Assembly: GCF_947500325.1 (NCBI RefSeq)
Contig: NZ_CANMRQ010000017.1
Coordinates: forward strand, 1 to 64,000
DNA length: 64,000 nt
Direction of reading: 5' to 3'
Origin: an uncultured Lacinutrix sp.
GTDB taxonomy: Bacteria; Bacteroidota; Bacteroidia; Flavobacteriales; Flavobacteriaceae
Position 1 is the stretch's first letter; the number at the start of each line of letters is the position of its first letter. A model generated the notes under the pieces. It was given only the letters and a program-made list of their open reading frames with translations. It was not told the DNA's origin and did not search any database. The position numbers and the translations under genes were made by a program. Positions 24,540-34,212 of this stretch are shown in pieces.

Positions 24540-25337
24540 ATGAAAAATTACTTTGTTGCAGTTATATTACTAATAGTAGTATCTGCATGTAAACAAAAAA
24601 CAGAAACTGTTGTAAACGAAGATTACTCTGAAAAGGTTTTAGACGTAACAACATCAGTCTATCCAGAAAACATTACGAAAGTATTTAATGCTCATGGAGG
24701 TATTGACTTATGGAACACTTTTCAAACTCTAGAGTTTACTATGAAAAAAGACTCTGGAGATGAAAAAACAACAACCGATTTAAAAGACCGTCGTTCTTTA
24801 ATAGAAACCGAAACATTTGCTATTGGTTATACAGGAAAAGAAGTCTGGTTACAAAACAAAGGGGGAAACGAGTATAAAGGAAAACCTAAATTCTACTATA
24901 ACTTAATGTTTTATTTTCATGCTATGCCATTTGTATTGGCAGATGACGGTATTACTTATACAAATGTAGAACCATTAAAAGCAGAAGGAAAAGAGTATCC
25001 AGGAATTAAAATAAGCTATGGAGCAGGAGTAGGAGAATCTCCTGAAGATGAATATATTTTATACTATGATACTGAAACTAATAAAATGACTTGGTTAGGA
25101 TATACTGTTACTTATTTTACAAAAGAAAAAAGTACAGAATGGTCTTTTATTAAATATGCAGATTGGCAAACTTTTAATGGTATTGTTTTACCAACTAAGT
25201 TAGAGTGGTATAAGTCTGAAGGCTTTACTATTGGAGAAAGGAGTAACGAGTTATTATTTTCGGATATAGTATTATCTAAAGATAAACTGGAAGAAAATGT
25301 TTTTTCAAAACCAGAAGATGCTGAGGTAATAGAATAA
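24540..25337 (+). CDS. DUF6503-type lipoprotein
   Basis: A 265-residue predicted lipoprotein (MKNYFVAVILLIVVSACKQ, lipobox Cys17). The body begins with VFNAHGGIDLWNTFQTLEF, the conserved entry of DUF6503-like proteins, and continues as a long beta-rich fold with YTGKEVWLQNKGG, YYNLMFYFHAMPFVLADDG and WSFIKYADWQTFNGIVLPTKL, reminiscent of the half-barrel of LolA/LolB-type carriers. The function is unknown; binding of a hydrophobic ligand in the cell envelope is a guess from the fold. It ends at a symmetric terminator shared with the convergent gene. Confidence 0.78.
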   Translation: MKNYFVAVILLIVVSACKQKTETVVNEDYSEKVLDVTTSVYPENITKVFNAHGGIDLWNTFQTLEFTMKKDSGDEKTTTDLKDRRSLIETETFAIGYTGKEVWLQNKGGNEYKGKPKFYYNLMFYFHAMPFVLADDGITYTNVEPLKAEGKEYPGIKISYGAGVGESPEDEYILYYDTETNKMTWLGYTVTYFTKEKSTEWSFIKYADWQTFNGIVLPTKLEWYKSEGFTIGERSNELLFSDIVLSKDKLEENVFSKPEDAEVIE

Positions 25338-25358
25338 TCTATTAACTATTGATAGAAT

Positions 25359-25390
25359 AAAAAAAGCGAGCTATATAGCTCGCTTTTTTT
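25359..25390. terminator. Perfect bidirectional terminator
   Basis: A 32-bp perfect palindrome, A7-GCGAGCTAT and its complement, between convergent genes. Its right arm reaches the stop codon of the minus-strand gene at 25389. Confidence 0.9.
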
Positions 25391-25760
25391 AGTTTTTTAT
25401 ATCATATATAATTTGTGAAATTGGCATTTTCGGATTTACAAAATTACCAGTAAACATTATGCGTTGTACTTCTATATCTAAACTTGGCTGAACATTAATA
25501 TCTATGTTGTTAAACGCTCTTCCTATATTATCAGATGAAATAATAATCTGACCCTGTCTTATATCATCTATATGTTTTATAATTGTAGTGGTTTCATTAA
25601 TATTATTACTAATATCATTTAGCCTCTTATAAACGGTATCAAAGTTACCTGTATTACCAGTAGTAAGAAATAATGGATTTTCATCATTTTGTTTTATGTT
25701 TTCTTGAGAAAATCCAAAGTAACTTATTAAAATAAATGTAATTGATAATAAATATTTCAT
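25389..25760 (-). CDS. Small exported protein of unknown function
   Basis: A 123-residue protein with a signal peptide (MKYLLSITFILISYFGFSQ). The mature part is polar, with a helical stretch rich in Asn and Ile (about residues 45-70, RLNDISNNINETTTIIKHID), and has no cysteine. I do not recognise a family. It is a single gene bounded by a terminator and by the amidohydrolase gene 72 bases upstream on the same strand. Confidence 0.6.
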   Translation of the reverse strand: MKYLLSITFILISYFGFSQENIKQNDENPLFLTTGNTGNFDTVYKRLNDISNNINETTTIIKHIDDIRQGQIIISSDNIGRAFNNIDINVQPSLDIEVQRIMFTGNFVNPKMPISQIIYDIKN

Positions 25761-25832
25761 GATAATTAATTTTTGTATTTATTAGAGTAACGTTTATTTA
25801 ATAGTCTTTTTAATTGCTAAGTTGTTACATTT

Positions 25833-27137
25833 TTATTGTTTATATTTATTACTATAACGCTTATACAATTCTGTTTGGTGTGATTCTAAACTAATATCTC
25901 TACCTTGAATATAAGCTTTTGTTAACTTGTTTGTACGCATATCTAGAGCATCACCTTCACTTATAAAAAGCGTAGCGTCTTTTCCAACTTCAAGAGAACC
26001 CACTTTGGTATCTATACCTAAAATTATGGCAGTATTTAATGTAATTAAACTTAAAGCTTGTTCTTTAGATAGTCCATATGCAGCACATGTACCAGCTAAA
26101 AAAGGAAGGTTTCTTGCATTCATACGTTCCATTTGCCCTGCATTTTCTAAACCAACTAAAACGCCAGCATTTACTAACTCATTTGCAAGTGTATAAGTAG
26201 CATCATAATTATCATCATCACTATCACTATTACTATGAACGCGTTGTAATAAAACGGGTACATTATTTTGTTTTAGAAGATTAGTAACCATATTAGCTTG
26301 ATAACCTCCAACAATAACTATTTGTTTTATGTTATTCTTTTTTGAAAAATTAATAGCATCTGTAATGCCTTTTTGGTCATCCACATGAATATATAATTTT
26401 TTTGAACCATTAAATAAACCTTGTAAAGCTTCATAAGGTAAATGTCTTGGCGATTTATTACCTGCATTATAGGCCTTACTTTCTGTAATGTAATTATTTA
26501 GTGTTGTAACTTGTTCGTTATATTTTTTATTCGGTTTTAAATTAGAAGGCTCGCCTAACCACCAACGCCCGCGAGAATATGCATTTGGCCAATTCATATG
26601 TATACCATCATCTTCTTTAACAACTGCATCTTCCCAATTCCATGCATCAAATTGTACAATAGAAGACGTTCCAGAAATACGGCCACCTCGTGGTGTAATT
26701 TGTCCCATTAATACACCATTAGGTCGCATAGATTCAATAACTTTAGATTCTGTATTATAAGCAATCAAGCTTCTAATATGAGGATTCATTGCACCTACTT
26801 CTCTAAGATCGTTAGATGCCCTTACGGCATCAACTTCTACTAAACCAAGTGTAGAATTAGGGGCAATAAAACCAGGGTATATGTGTTGTCCGCTGGCGTT
26901 AATTACTTCCATACCTTTTAGGTCTATCTTTATTTGTTCGGCATTAGCTATTGTTTCAATTTTTCCATTTTTTATAATTAAACAACTGTTATTAATTACT
27001 GTCCCATTACCTATATGAGCTATAGCTCCCATAATTGCAATGGCTTTGGTTTGTTTAGGAGCTGGTGTTTGTTGCGCAATTACCACTATTGAAAATAGTA
27101 ATGTAAAAGCAAATATTTTATATTTTAAATTTTTCAT
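25833..27137 (-). CDS. Exported amidohydrolase-fold protein lacking the HxH metal motif
   Basis: A 434-residue protein with a signal peptide (MKNLKYKIFAFTLLFSIVVIAQ). The composite-domain beta-strands of the amidohydrolase superfamily are clear (GTVINNSCLIIKNGKIETI near the start; GSLEVGKDATLFISEGDAL near the end). Where active members have GxxDxHxH, this protein reads YPGFIAPNSTLGLVE, so the two histidines of the metal site are absent. Later conserved parts (ALSLITLNTAIILGI) are kept. It may be a non-catalytic partner of the 992-residue paralogue 38 bases upstream on the same strand, whose C-terminal half has the full motif. Confidence 0.82.
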   Translation of the reverse strand: MKNLKYKIFAFTLLFSIVVIAQQTPAPKQTKAIAIMGAIAHIGNGTVINNSCLIIKNGKIETIANAEQIKIDLKGMEVINASGQHIYPGFIAPNSTLGLVEVDAVRASNDLREVGAMNPHIRSLIAYNTESKVIESMRPNGVLMGQITPRGGRISGTSSIVQFDAWNWEDAVVKEDDGIHMNWPNAYSRGRWWLGEPSNLKPNKKYNEQVTTLNNYITESKAYNAGNKSPRHLPYEALQGLFNGSKKLYIHVDDQKGITDAINFSKKNNIKQIVIVGGYQANMVTNLLKQNNVPVLLQRVHSNSDSDDDNYDATYTLANELVNAGVLVGLENAGQMERMNARNLPFLAGTCAAYGLSKEQALSLITLNTAIILGIDTKVGSLEVGKDATLFISEGDALDMRTNKLTKAYIQGRDISLESHQTELYKRYSNKYKQ

Positions 27138-27175
27138 CTGAAAATTATTTTATATTTAAGATTGTATGCCGTTAT

Positions 27176-30154
27176 TTAGAAATTTGTGTCACAGTGAAAA
27201 TGCTCTTTCTTTTTCTTTTCTACTGGCTTTGTTTTTAAACCTTTATTTTTAGCTTGTAACATTAAAGTGGTAAGCTCGTTTTTTTCTTTTTTTATGGCTT
27301 CTCGTTTTTGTTTATCTGTAGTTATGTCAAAATAAGTAGCGCCTTCTATAATAGTTCTTTCTGCTTTAGAATAGATAGACATTGGGTGATCACTCCATAA
27401 TACAACATCTGCATCTTTTCCAATTTTTATACTTCCTACTCGGTCATCTATATGTAATAATTTAGCTGGGTTTAAAGTCACAAACTTCCATGCAGCTTCT
27501 TCGCTTATATTTCCATATTTAACAGATTTTGCAGCTTCTTGATTTAAACGTCTAGACATTTCTCCATCATCACTATTTATAGCTACTGTTACACCAGCAT
27601 TATGCATAATTGCTGCATTAAATGGAATAGCATCATTTACTTCATATTTGTATGCCCACCAATCACTAAATGTAGAGCCTCCAACACCATGAGCTTTCAT
27701 TTTATCTGCAACTTTATAGCCTTCTAAAATATGTGTAAAAGTATTGATGTTAAAATTGAATTTCTCTGCTACTTTCATTAACATGTTTATTTCACTCTGT
27801 ACGTATGAGTGACAGCTTATAAAACGTTCTTTATTTATAATTTCTGCAATTACTTCCATTTCAACATCCTTTCTATAAGGCTTACCACTTTTCTTTAAAG
27901 CATCGTATTCTTTAGCACGTTGAAAGTAATCTGTATACACTTGTTCTACACCCATTCTTGTTTGTGGGAAACGTACTGTATTGTTATCTCCCCAATTACT
28001 TTGTTTTACATTTTCACCTAAAGCAAATTTTATAAATTTTGGAGCGTTTTTATATATCATATTTTTGGCTGTCTCTCCCCATTTAAGTTTAATAATTGCA
28101 GAACGACCTCCAATTGGGTTTGCAGAACCATGTAGAATTTGAATAGAAGTAACACCACCAGAAAGGTTGCGATAAATACTTATGTCTTCTGGATTTATAA
28201 CATCTTCTTGAGTAACTTCGGCAGTAGAATTATGTCCCGCTTCGTTAACCGAAGATGTTGCAATATGAGAGTGTTCATCTATAATTCCAGAGGTTAAATG
28301 TTTACCTTCTCCATTTATTATTGTAGCACTAGGCGCGCTAATATTTTTACCAATTTTTGATATTTTACCATCTTTAATTAATACATCTGTATTTTTAAGA
28401 ATACCCTCTTTTTCATTAGTCCAAACAGTAGTGTTTTTAAATAATATAGTTTCTTGTTTTGGTAAGCTAGCATTGCCATAAGCCATATTAGGATAGGTGA
28501 CTGGGAAGAATTTGTTATTTTCTTTCTTTTCATCATCTTTCTTTTCATCATCCTTCTTTTCATCTTTTTCTTTAACTACTTTTTTTGCGTAAAAGATTGA
28601 TTCATTTCCATTAGGAAAATAAACTTTACCATCGAAGTTATTTTCATTAGTTATATTAGAAACGAGTCTAATAAATTCTTGCTTTGTTGTATCTACAGAT
28701 GAAAAAGTTAAGTTCAACCAATCTTCTTTAAAACTAATTTTTGAACCTAATTTTTTTTCATTAGCCTTTACAGAAGCTTTTAATTTCTCTAACTCTCCAG
28801 TTATTGACAATTCATAATCTGTAGTTCCTAAATTAAAAGTATAATTACCACGAATATCTTTAGTATTCATAGGTTTAATCTCATCTTTAATTCCAGTAAC
28901 CCAGTTTTGATAAATAGTAGTTTTCTTATCAAAAAGATCTCCAGAAGTTACAAGGAAATTTGCATATGTCCCCACTTTTAAAGAACCTAACACGTTACTT
29001 TTTCCAATAATCTTTGCAGGTATTGTAGTTAAAGCAGCTAAAGCTTCTTCTTTACTCAAGCCAGCTTCAATTGCTTTTAGAAGATTTGGCATTAAATCTT
29101 TAGGCGCTTTAAGTTTATGCGTTGTAAATGCAAAATCTATATTGTTTTCAGCTAATATTTTTGGATTAGATGGTTTTTGATTCCATTCTCGTAAATCTGC
29201 TAATTCTACTGCACTAGCTAAAAAAGGATCTTCCATATCATAAGCATCAGGAAAATTTACAGGAATAATAAAAGAGGCATTAGTTGCTTTAATGTCTTTT
29301 ACATACTCATACTCATCACCACCACCAACAAAAACATATTGTGTATTAAATTGGTCGCCAATATTATCTAAGCGTAAAGCATTCATTTTACTACCAGCAT
29401 ACATTATTTGCACCTTGTTTTTATTTACAATAAAGGCTTCTAAAGCACGGTCTTTTTCTTTAGCATTTCCAGTAGCATACCAATTAGCATCCATATTTAC
29501 TTGTCTTAATAAAGCAAAAGCTCCCATAATAGAAGTTGGATATGCTTGTTTTGATGCAGCGCTTTTACTCGTGCCTAAATATTGACCAGATTTTTCAGAA
29601 AGAATTCTATTAGCATCTGTTCCTTTAGAATTTAAAGCAATTAAAGTCCCAGTGCCTCGTACAATACCATCTTCTATATGTGTATTTACTGTTCCAAAAC
29701 CAGCTTTTCTTAATTCTTGTGCAGCTTTAGAATCAAATTCAAATTTTGAAATTGCATTTTGATCTGCTCTAATGTGATCATTCCAATAATATCCTTCTCG
29801 ACCAGCATCGTATTGAGGTCTTCTAGAATTATCTGAAGGTTTACTTGGTTTTTTTACACCAAAAGTAGAATAGATATCTATAAATGAAGGATATATGCTT
29901 TTTCCAGTTAAGTCTATTTTTACGCTATTCTTAGGAATAGAAACAGAAGTACCTACAGAGACTACTTTACCGTCTTTAATTAATAGTGTTCCATTTTCAA
30001 TAATTTGAGATGGAGAGACGTGAATTTTTGCGTTCGTTAAAGCAGTGTAATTAGAGTTTACGGTTTTTACACCATCGTTTTTTGGAGCATTTTCTTGTGC
30101 AAAAAGAGTTGTTAATGACAAGAAAGCTGTAAGGAATAAAAGTCTTTTAATCAT
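27176..30154 (-). CDS. Exported tandem amidohydrolase (imidazolonepropionase-like), one active-looking half
   Basis: A 992-residue protein with a signal peptide (MIKRLLFLTAFLSLTTLFAQ) made of two amidohydrolase-like halves. The N-terminal half (about residues 30-430) lacks metal ligands at the usual place (YPSFIDIYSTFGV). The C-terminal half (about 590-970) has SGIIDEHSHIATSS (HxH), a candidate His in FISCHSYVQ, FTHILEGYK and the Asp in AINSDDGE, so it should bind metal. A highly charged linker at about residues 530-548 consists of KKDDE repeats. The substrate is unknown; a periplasmic peptide- or N-acyl-amidase-like hydrolase is the usual guess. The 434-residue paralogue is the next gene. 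Confidence 0.85.
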   Translation of the reverse strand: MIKRLLFLTAFLSLTTLFAQENAPKNDGVKTVNSNYTALTNAKIHVSPSQIIENGTLLIKDGKVVSVGTSVSIPKNSVKIDLTGKSIYPSFIDIYSTFGVKKPSKPSDNSRRPQYDAGREGYYWNDHIRADQNAISKFEFDSKAAQELRKAGFGTVNTHIEDGIVRGTGTLIALNSKGTDANRILSEKSGQYLGTSKSAASKQAYPTSIMGAFALLRQVNMDANWYATGNAKEKDRALEAFIVNKNKVQIMYAGSKMNALRLDNIGDQFNTQYVFVGGGDEYEYVKDIKATNASFIIPVNFPDAYDMEDPFLASAVELADLREWNQKPSNPKILAENNIDFAFTTHKLKAPKDLMPNLLKAIEAGLSKEEALAALTTIPAKIIGKSNVLGSLKVGTYANFLVTSGDLFDKKTTIYQNWVTGIKDEIKPMNTKDIRGNYTFNLGTTDYELSITGELEKLKASVKANEKKLGSKISFKEDWLNLTFSSVDTTKQEFIRLVSNITNENNFDGKVYFPNGNESIFYAKKVVKEKDEKKDDEKKDDEKKENNKFFPVTYPNMAYGNASLPKQETILFKNTTVWTNEKEGILKNTDVLIKDGKISKIGKNISAPSATIINGEGKHLTSGIIDEHSHIATSSVNEAGHNSTAEVTQEDVINPEDISIYRNLSGGVTSIQILHGSANPIGGRSAIIKLKWGETAKNMIYKNAPKFIKFALGENVKQSNWGDNNTVRFPQTRMGVEQVYTDYFQRAKEYDALKKSGKPYRKDVEMEVIAEIINKERFISCHSYVQSEINMLMKVAEKFNFNINTFTHILEGYKVADKMKAHGVGGSTFSDWWAYKYEVNDAIPFNAAIMHNAGVTVAINSDDGEMSRRLNQEAAKSVKYGNISEEAAWKFVTLNPAKLLHIDDRVGSIKIGKDADVVLWSDHPMSIYSKAERTIIEGATYFDITTDKQKREAIKKEKNELTTLMLQAKNKGLKTKPVEKKKKEHFHCDTNF

Positions 30155-30226
30155 GAGTTAGTTAAAAAATAATGGATTAAGCATTAAATATAATAATAAG
30201 GCAATAGACGAAACAAGTGAATTCTG

Positions 30227-31294
30227 TTAAAGTGTTTTATCTTCAAAATAATTAACAAGTAAGGCGACAACATAACTATAGCTTTTCATGCCATCTTTTT
30301 GGCTATTTGCTTGTAAATAGGTGTTATATGTTTCGTGAAAAATAGGCTCAAAAGGATTTTTATAACTATCCCAAAATTCGCGTACTTCCTTATAGTTTTT
30401 TAGAATACCTTTATTTACAGTTTCTTTTAATTTAAAGTATAAATCTGGATCTCTACGATAGATTTCATGAAGACAATGTCTTAATCCAAAAGTATAGCCA
30501 GAATATTTAAAATAAATATCTCCATGATTTGTTGCTGCTAAGCACCCAATAAAATTTGCTTCATTTTCTGCTGCATAGCCTAATTGATGAGCAACTTCGT
30601 GAGAAGCTGTAGTAGCAATCTTAAATGAAGGAATTAAACTATTGGCTTGGGCTTCATTAGTTAAAGGGTTTAAATAACCGCTAAATCCCATATAAGTTAA
30701 GGGTAAGCTTAACAATGATTTTTTTATACTCTTTCCATTGTATTCTAAATTTGGAAATATATTTTTTAAGGATAGATAACCTTCAGGTACTTTTTTTAAA
30801 ATTTCTGATTTAGAATATGGAAAGTCTACTTTGATAGAATCGTTTTTTACAATTTGTAAATGTATGGCGTTTGATTTATTAATCAATTTATGGGTCACAG
30901 AAATAAGTGTTTCAGTCGAGTAGCTAGCTGCTAAATTTAAATTTTTATGTAGCGGTAAGCGATAATAGTTAAGTCCCCAAAATAAATGAAAAGCAATGTA
31001 AATTATAGAAACTGCAGAAAAAACATCAATTAACCAATTTTTAAAATCTTTAATGACTCTTTTTCTATTTATAAAGAGCCATCGTATTATGTATATAATA
31101 CTAAAAGTGTATACAAAATCGCCAAAAGAGAACGGTATCCAACCTAAACTATATCTAAACAGTTTAGATAGTATTGGGTATAAACCATTACTATAATAAG
31201 TTTCAATAAACTCAGGGAACATTGCCAATAGTTTTACTATTAAAAAGGCTGGAATAATAGAAAGAGCAATAATTAGTTTTTTGTTTTTAAGCAT
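30227..31294 (-). CDS. DUF3810 membrane protein with HExxH motif
   Basis: A 355-residue protein with three to four N-terminal membrane helices (about residues 8-28, 50-70 and 90-112), followed by a soluble domain. It has the segment LPLTYMGFSGYLNPLTNEAQAN and then ATTASHEVAHQLGYAAENEANF, an HExxH zinc-metalloprotease motif with a downstream Glu (ENEAN) that fits the third ligand. Both are conserved in DUF3810, a Bacteroidota family. Proteolytic activity is inference from the motif; no substrate is known. It is divergent from pepD, with only 74 bases between start codons. Confidence 0.87.
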   Translation of the reverse strand: MLKNKKLIIALSIIPAFLIVKLLAMFPEFIETYYSNGLYPILSKLFRYSLGWIPFSFGDFVYTFSIIYIIRWLFINRKRVIKDFKNWLIDVFSAVSIIYIAFHLFWGLNYYRLPLHKNLNLAASYSTETLISVTHKLINKSNAIHLQIVKNDSIKVDFPYSKSEILKKVPEGYLSLKNIFPNLEYNGKSIKKSLLSLPLTYMGFSGYLNPLTNEAQANSLIPSFKIATTASHEVAHQLGYAAENEANFIGCLAATNHGDIYFKYSGYTFGLRHCLHEIYRRDPDLYFKLKETVNKGILKNYKEVREFWDSYKNPFEPIFHETYNTYLQANSQKDGMKSYSYVVALLVNYFEDKTL

Positions 31295-31340
31295 ATTTCA
31301 AAAATAAGGAAATGTTTCTTACCATTAATTGTGTATTAAT

Positions 31341-31348
31341 TACCTTTG
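31341..31348 (+). promoter_or_regulatory. Bacteroidota -7 box of the pepD promoter
   Basis: TACCTTTG matches TAnnTTTG and lies 20 bases before the ATG at 31369, which it helps to fix as the start. Confidence 0.6.
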
Positions 31349-31368
31349 CGACACTTAAAAATAAAACA

Positions 31369-32829
31369 ATGAATACTGAAATAAGAGAATTAGAACCTAA
31401 AGAATTGTGGAATAAGTTTGCAGATTTGAATGCAGTACCTAGAGCTTCTAAAAAAGAGGAACGTGTTATTGCTTTTATGAAAGATTTTGGAGCAAAACTT
31501 GGATTGGAAACTATAGAAGATGAAGTTGGAAATGTTATTATTAAAAAACCAGCTACCAAGGGATTGGAAGATAGAGTTACTATAGTAATGCAATCGCATT
31601 TAGATATGGTACATCAAAAAAATGCTGATACAGATTTTAACTTTGATACTCAAGGAATAGAAATGTATGTTGAAGGTGATTGGGTAAAAGCTAAGGGTAC
31701 AACTTTAGGCGCAGATAATGGTTTAGGAGTTGCTACTATTATGGCCATCTTAGAAAGTAATGAGATTGAACATCCAGCTATAGAAGCTTTATTTACAATA
31801 GATGAAGAAACTGGAATGACAGGAGCAATGGGATTAAAAGGAGGTATTCTTTCTGGAGGCATATTATTAAATTTAGATACAGAGGAAGATGATGAAATAG
31901 GAGTAGGTTGTGCAGGTGGAGTAGACGTTACGGCCACTAGAACTTATAATGAAGAAGACACTCCCGAATTTAAAATAGGATATGAACTTACAGTAAAAGG
32001 ACTTCAAGGAGGCCATTCAGGTATGGATATTCATAAAGGTCTAGGCAATGCTAATAAGATTATGAATCGTCTTTTATTTGATGGTTTTGAAAATTTTGGT
32101 TTGCGTATTTCTGAAATTGATGGTGGTAGTTTGCGCAATGCAATACCAAGAGAAAGTAAAGCTATAGTAGCTATTGATGCAGTGCATGAAGAAGCATTCA
32201 ATGCTGAAATACATCAATTAGCAGAAACAATAAAAACAGAATTAAAAACTATGGAACCAGAACTAACTATTATGGTTTCTAAAATAGAGGCACCAAATAG
32301 TATCATGGACTTAGGTGTTCAAGAAGGTTTAACACGTGCTATTTACGCTGCTTTAAATGGTGTTTTTAGAATGAGTGCAGATATACCTGATTTGGTAGAA
32401 ACCTCAAATAACATTGCTAGAGTTATAGTAAAAGATGGACATATTAAAATAGGATGTTTAACACGTTCATCTGTTGAGAGTTCAAAAATGGATTTAGCTA
32501 ATACGTTAAGGGCTACTTTTGAATTAACAGGTTGTGAAGTAGAATTGTCTGGAGATTATCCAGGTTGGACACCTAATATGGATTCATCTATTCTAAAAGT
32601 TTTAGATAATTTATATCAAAAATTAAATGGAGAAAAAGCACATGTAGCTGCTTGTCATGCAGGATTAGAATGTGGTATTTTAGGTACTAATTATCCAGAT
32701 ATGGAAATGATAAGTTTTGGGCCAAACATTAAAGGAGCACATTCTCCAGATGAACGTGCTCAAATTTCTTCAGCTCAAAAATACTGGAAGTTTGTATTAG
32801 AGATATTAAAAAATATACCTAAGCAGTAG
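31369..32829 (+). CDS. pepD: Aminoacyl-histidine dipeptidase (M20 family)
   Basis: A 486-residue cytosolic zinc dipeptidase, matching the ~485 residues of E. coli PepD. The metal and catalytic residues are visible: H77 and D79 in QSHLDMVHQK, the bridging Asp in LGADNGLG, the catalytic Glu pair in IDEETGMTGA and a late His in FGPNIKGAHSPDE. The start at 31369 is chosen because the family begins at MNTEIRELEPKELW and because a TACCTTTG promoter box lies just upstream; an in-frame start at 31312 would be upstream of transcription. It degrades Xaa-His dipeptides for amino-acid recycling. A terminator separates it from the convergent PPIase gene. Confidence 0.93.
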   Translation: MNTEIRELEPKELWNKFADLNAVPRASKKEERVIAFMKDFGAKLGLETIEDEVGNVIIKKPATKGLEDRVTIVMQSHLDMVHQKNADTDFNFDTQGIEMYVEGDWVKAKGTTLGADNGLGVATIMAILESNEIEHPAIEALFTIDEETGMTGAMGLKGGILSGGILLNLDTEEDDEIGVGCAGGVDVTATRTYNEEDTPEFKIGYELTVKGLQGGHSGMDIHKGLGNANKIMNRLLFDGFENFGLRISEIDGGSLRNAIPRESKAIVAIDAVHEEAFNAEIHQLAETIKTELKTMEPELTIMVSKIEAPNSIMDLGVQEGLTRAIYAALNGVFRMSADIPDLVETSNNIARVIVKDGHIKIGCLTRSSVESSKMDLANTLRATFELTGCEVELSGDYPGWTPNMDSSILKVLDNLYQKLNGEKAHVAACHAGLECGILGTNYPDMEMISFGPNIKGAHSPDERAQISSAQKYWKFVLEILKNIPKQ

Positions 32830-32849
32830 AAAGTATAAAGTTGCATAAT

Positions 32850-32883
32850 AAAAAAGCCTTCAGCTAGAACTGAAGGCTTTTTT
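32850..32883. terminator. Bidirectional terminator between pepD and PPIase gene
   Basis: AAAAAAGCCTTCAG/CTGAAGGCTTTTTT, a perfect 14-bp stem with a 6-nt loop. Confidence 0.9.
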
Positions 32884-32890
32884 ATTATAC

Positions 32891-34069
32891 TTATTTATCT
32901 ACAATATTTACAAGTTCAATGTCGAATACTAAATTTGAATTAGCAGGAATTGGCCCATTAGCAACACCTCCAAACCCTAAAAAAGAAGGTATAAATACTC
33001 TTGCTTTATCTCCAATATTCATTTTTAGAAATGCTTCTCTAAAGCCAGGAACTAATTTTGCTCTAGAATTATAAATAGTATCGAAAGGCATATAAGCTCC
33101 TTGGCTATCAGATTCTTCAGTATAAATACCATTTGCTTTTGCTACATCTTTCCAGGTTGTGTAAAATAATGTCCCATCTTCTAAATACCCTGCACAATCA
33201 ATGTTTACATAATCTGACGGTTTTGGTTTTATACCAGTGCCTTCTTTAGTTTTTATCATTACAACTCCTGACGGTAATTTTATAGCGTCACCTTCTAAGT
33301 TTTTATTATCAATAATAAACTTTTGACGCGATTTTTCTAAAAGAGCTTCCTTTCTATTCTTTTCCTTTTCAAGTTCTATAAAGTGGTTATCAAATACTTT
33401 TGGAGCATCAAATTTTTTTGCATCTACACCCTTTCTTATAACATTTAGCTCATTAATAATAACTGCTTCAATTGGTTTATTTTTCTTATCAACTTTAACA
33501 TTAGAAATTGAATCTTGTATTTCTATTCCCTTTATTAATTCGCCAAAAACAGCATGACAATATACTCTACTATCACTACAGTTTTTTAAATTACCGTTTG
33601 CATAAGCATCGAGATTAGGTTTTGGAATTTCAGTTATAAAAAATTGACTCCCGTTTGTGTTTTGTCCAGAATTTGCCATAGATAATATGCCAGCTTTGTT
33701 ATGCTTTAATTTGGGATTAAATTCGTCATTAAATCTGTAACCTGCATTTCCCCTTCCAGTAGCAGTTGGGTCTCCGCCTTGAATCATAAATTGATCCATC
33801 ACACGATGAAACGTTGTACCATTATAGAATTTTTTTCCAATAAAAATACTATCAACTCTATTATTGTTTCCTTCTGCTAGAGAGACAAAGTTGGCAACAG
33901 TTACAGGTGCCTTTTTATAATACAGTTTTGCAATCATAATACCCTTATTAGTTTTAAACTCTGCATAGAGTCCTTCTTCCAGATCTTTGTGATTATCTTC
34001 ACAGGAAAAACAGGTAATACTTATAATTACAGTAATAAAAACTTTAATTATTTGCTTCAAATAGCTCAT
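32891..34069 (-). CDS. Cyclophilin-FKBP fusion peptidyl-prolyl isomerase lipoprotein (paralogue 2)
   Basis: A 392-residue envelope protein with a lipoprotein-type N-terminus (FITVIISITCFSCEDN). About residues 35-205 form a cyclophilin domain with the active-site block FHRVMDQFMIQGGDP, MANSGQNTNGSQFFIT and HAVFGEL. About residues 275-390 form an FKBP domain (VNIDCAGYLEDGTLFYTTW, LVPGFREAFLKM, GPIPANSNLVFDIELV). A ~25-residue insertion follows the second FKBP strand, and the FKBP12 Asp37 position is Tyr. The two domains are joined by a charged helix (about 220-265). It should assist folding of exported proteins in the periplasm. It is 143 bases downstream of a close paralogue. Confidence 0.88.
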   Translation of the reverse strand: MSYLKQIIKVFITVIISITCFSCEDNHKDLEEGLYAEFKTNKGIMIAKLYYKKAPVTVANFVSLAEGNNNRVDSIFIGKKFYNGTTFHRVMDQFMIQGGDPTATGRGNAGYRFNDEFNPKLKHNKAGILSMANSGQNTNGSQFFITEIPKPNLDAYANGNLKNCSDSRVYCHAVFGELIKGIEIQDSISNVKVDKKNKPIEAVIINELNVIRKGVDAKKFDAPKVFDNHFIELEKEKNRKEALLEKSRQKFIIDNKNLEGDAIKLPSGVVMIKTKEGTGIKPKPSDYVNIDCAGYLEDGTLFYTTWKDVAKANGIYTEESDSQGAYMPFDTIYNSRAKLVPGFREAFLKMNIGDKARVFIPSFLGFGGVANGPIPANSNLVFDIELVNIVDK

Positions 34070-34160
34070 CTATTATTGTCGTTTTTTTGTTTTTAGGATA
34101 AATAGCGATATTTATTGGTTTGTTAAACACAATGTTTTTATGATGGGAAAATAAAACAAA

Positions 34161-34193
34161 AAAAAGTCTTCAGCATAAAACTGAAGACTTTTT
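34161..34193 (-). terminator. Terminator between the two PPIase genes
   Basis: AAAAAGTCTTCAG/CTGAAGACTTTTT stem, read on the minus strand into a T8 run just after the stop of the upstream paralogue. The downstream paralogue therefore probably has its own promoter. Confidence 0.85.
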
Positions 34194-34212
34194 ATTAAGT
34201 ATGTATAAAATA

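Noticed and set aside
28510-28570. Short tandem repeat inside the large amidohydrolase gene that might indicate phase variation.
   Set aside because: The repeats are multiples of three bases encoding a KKDDE linker, so changes in copy number keep the frame.
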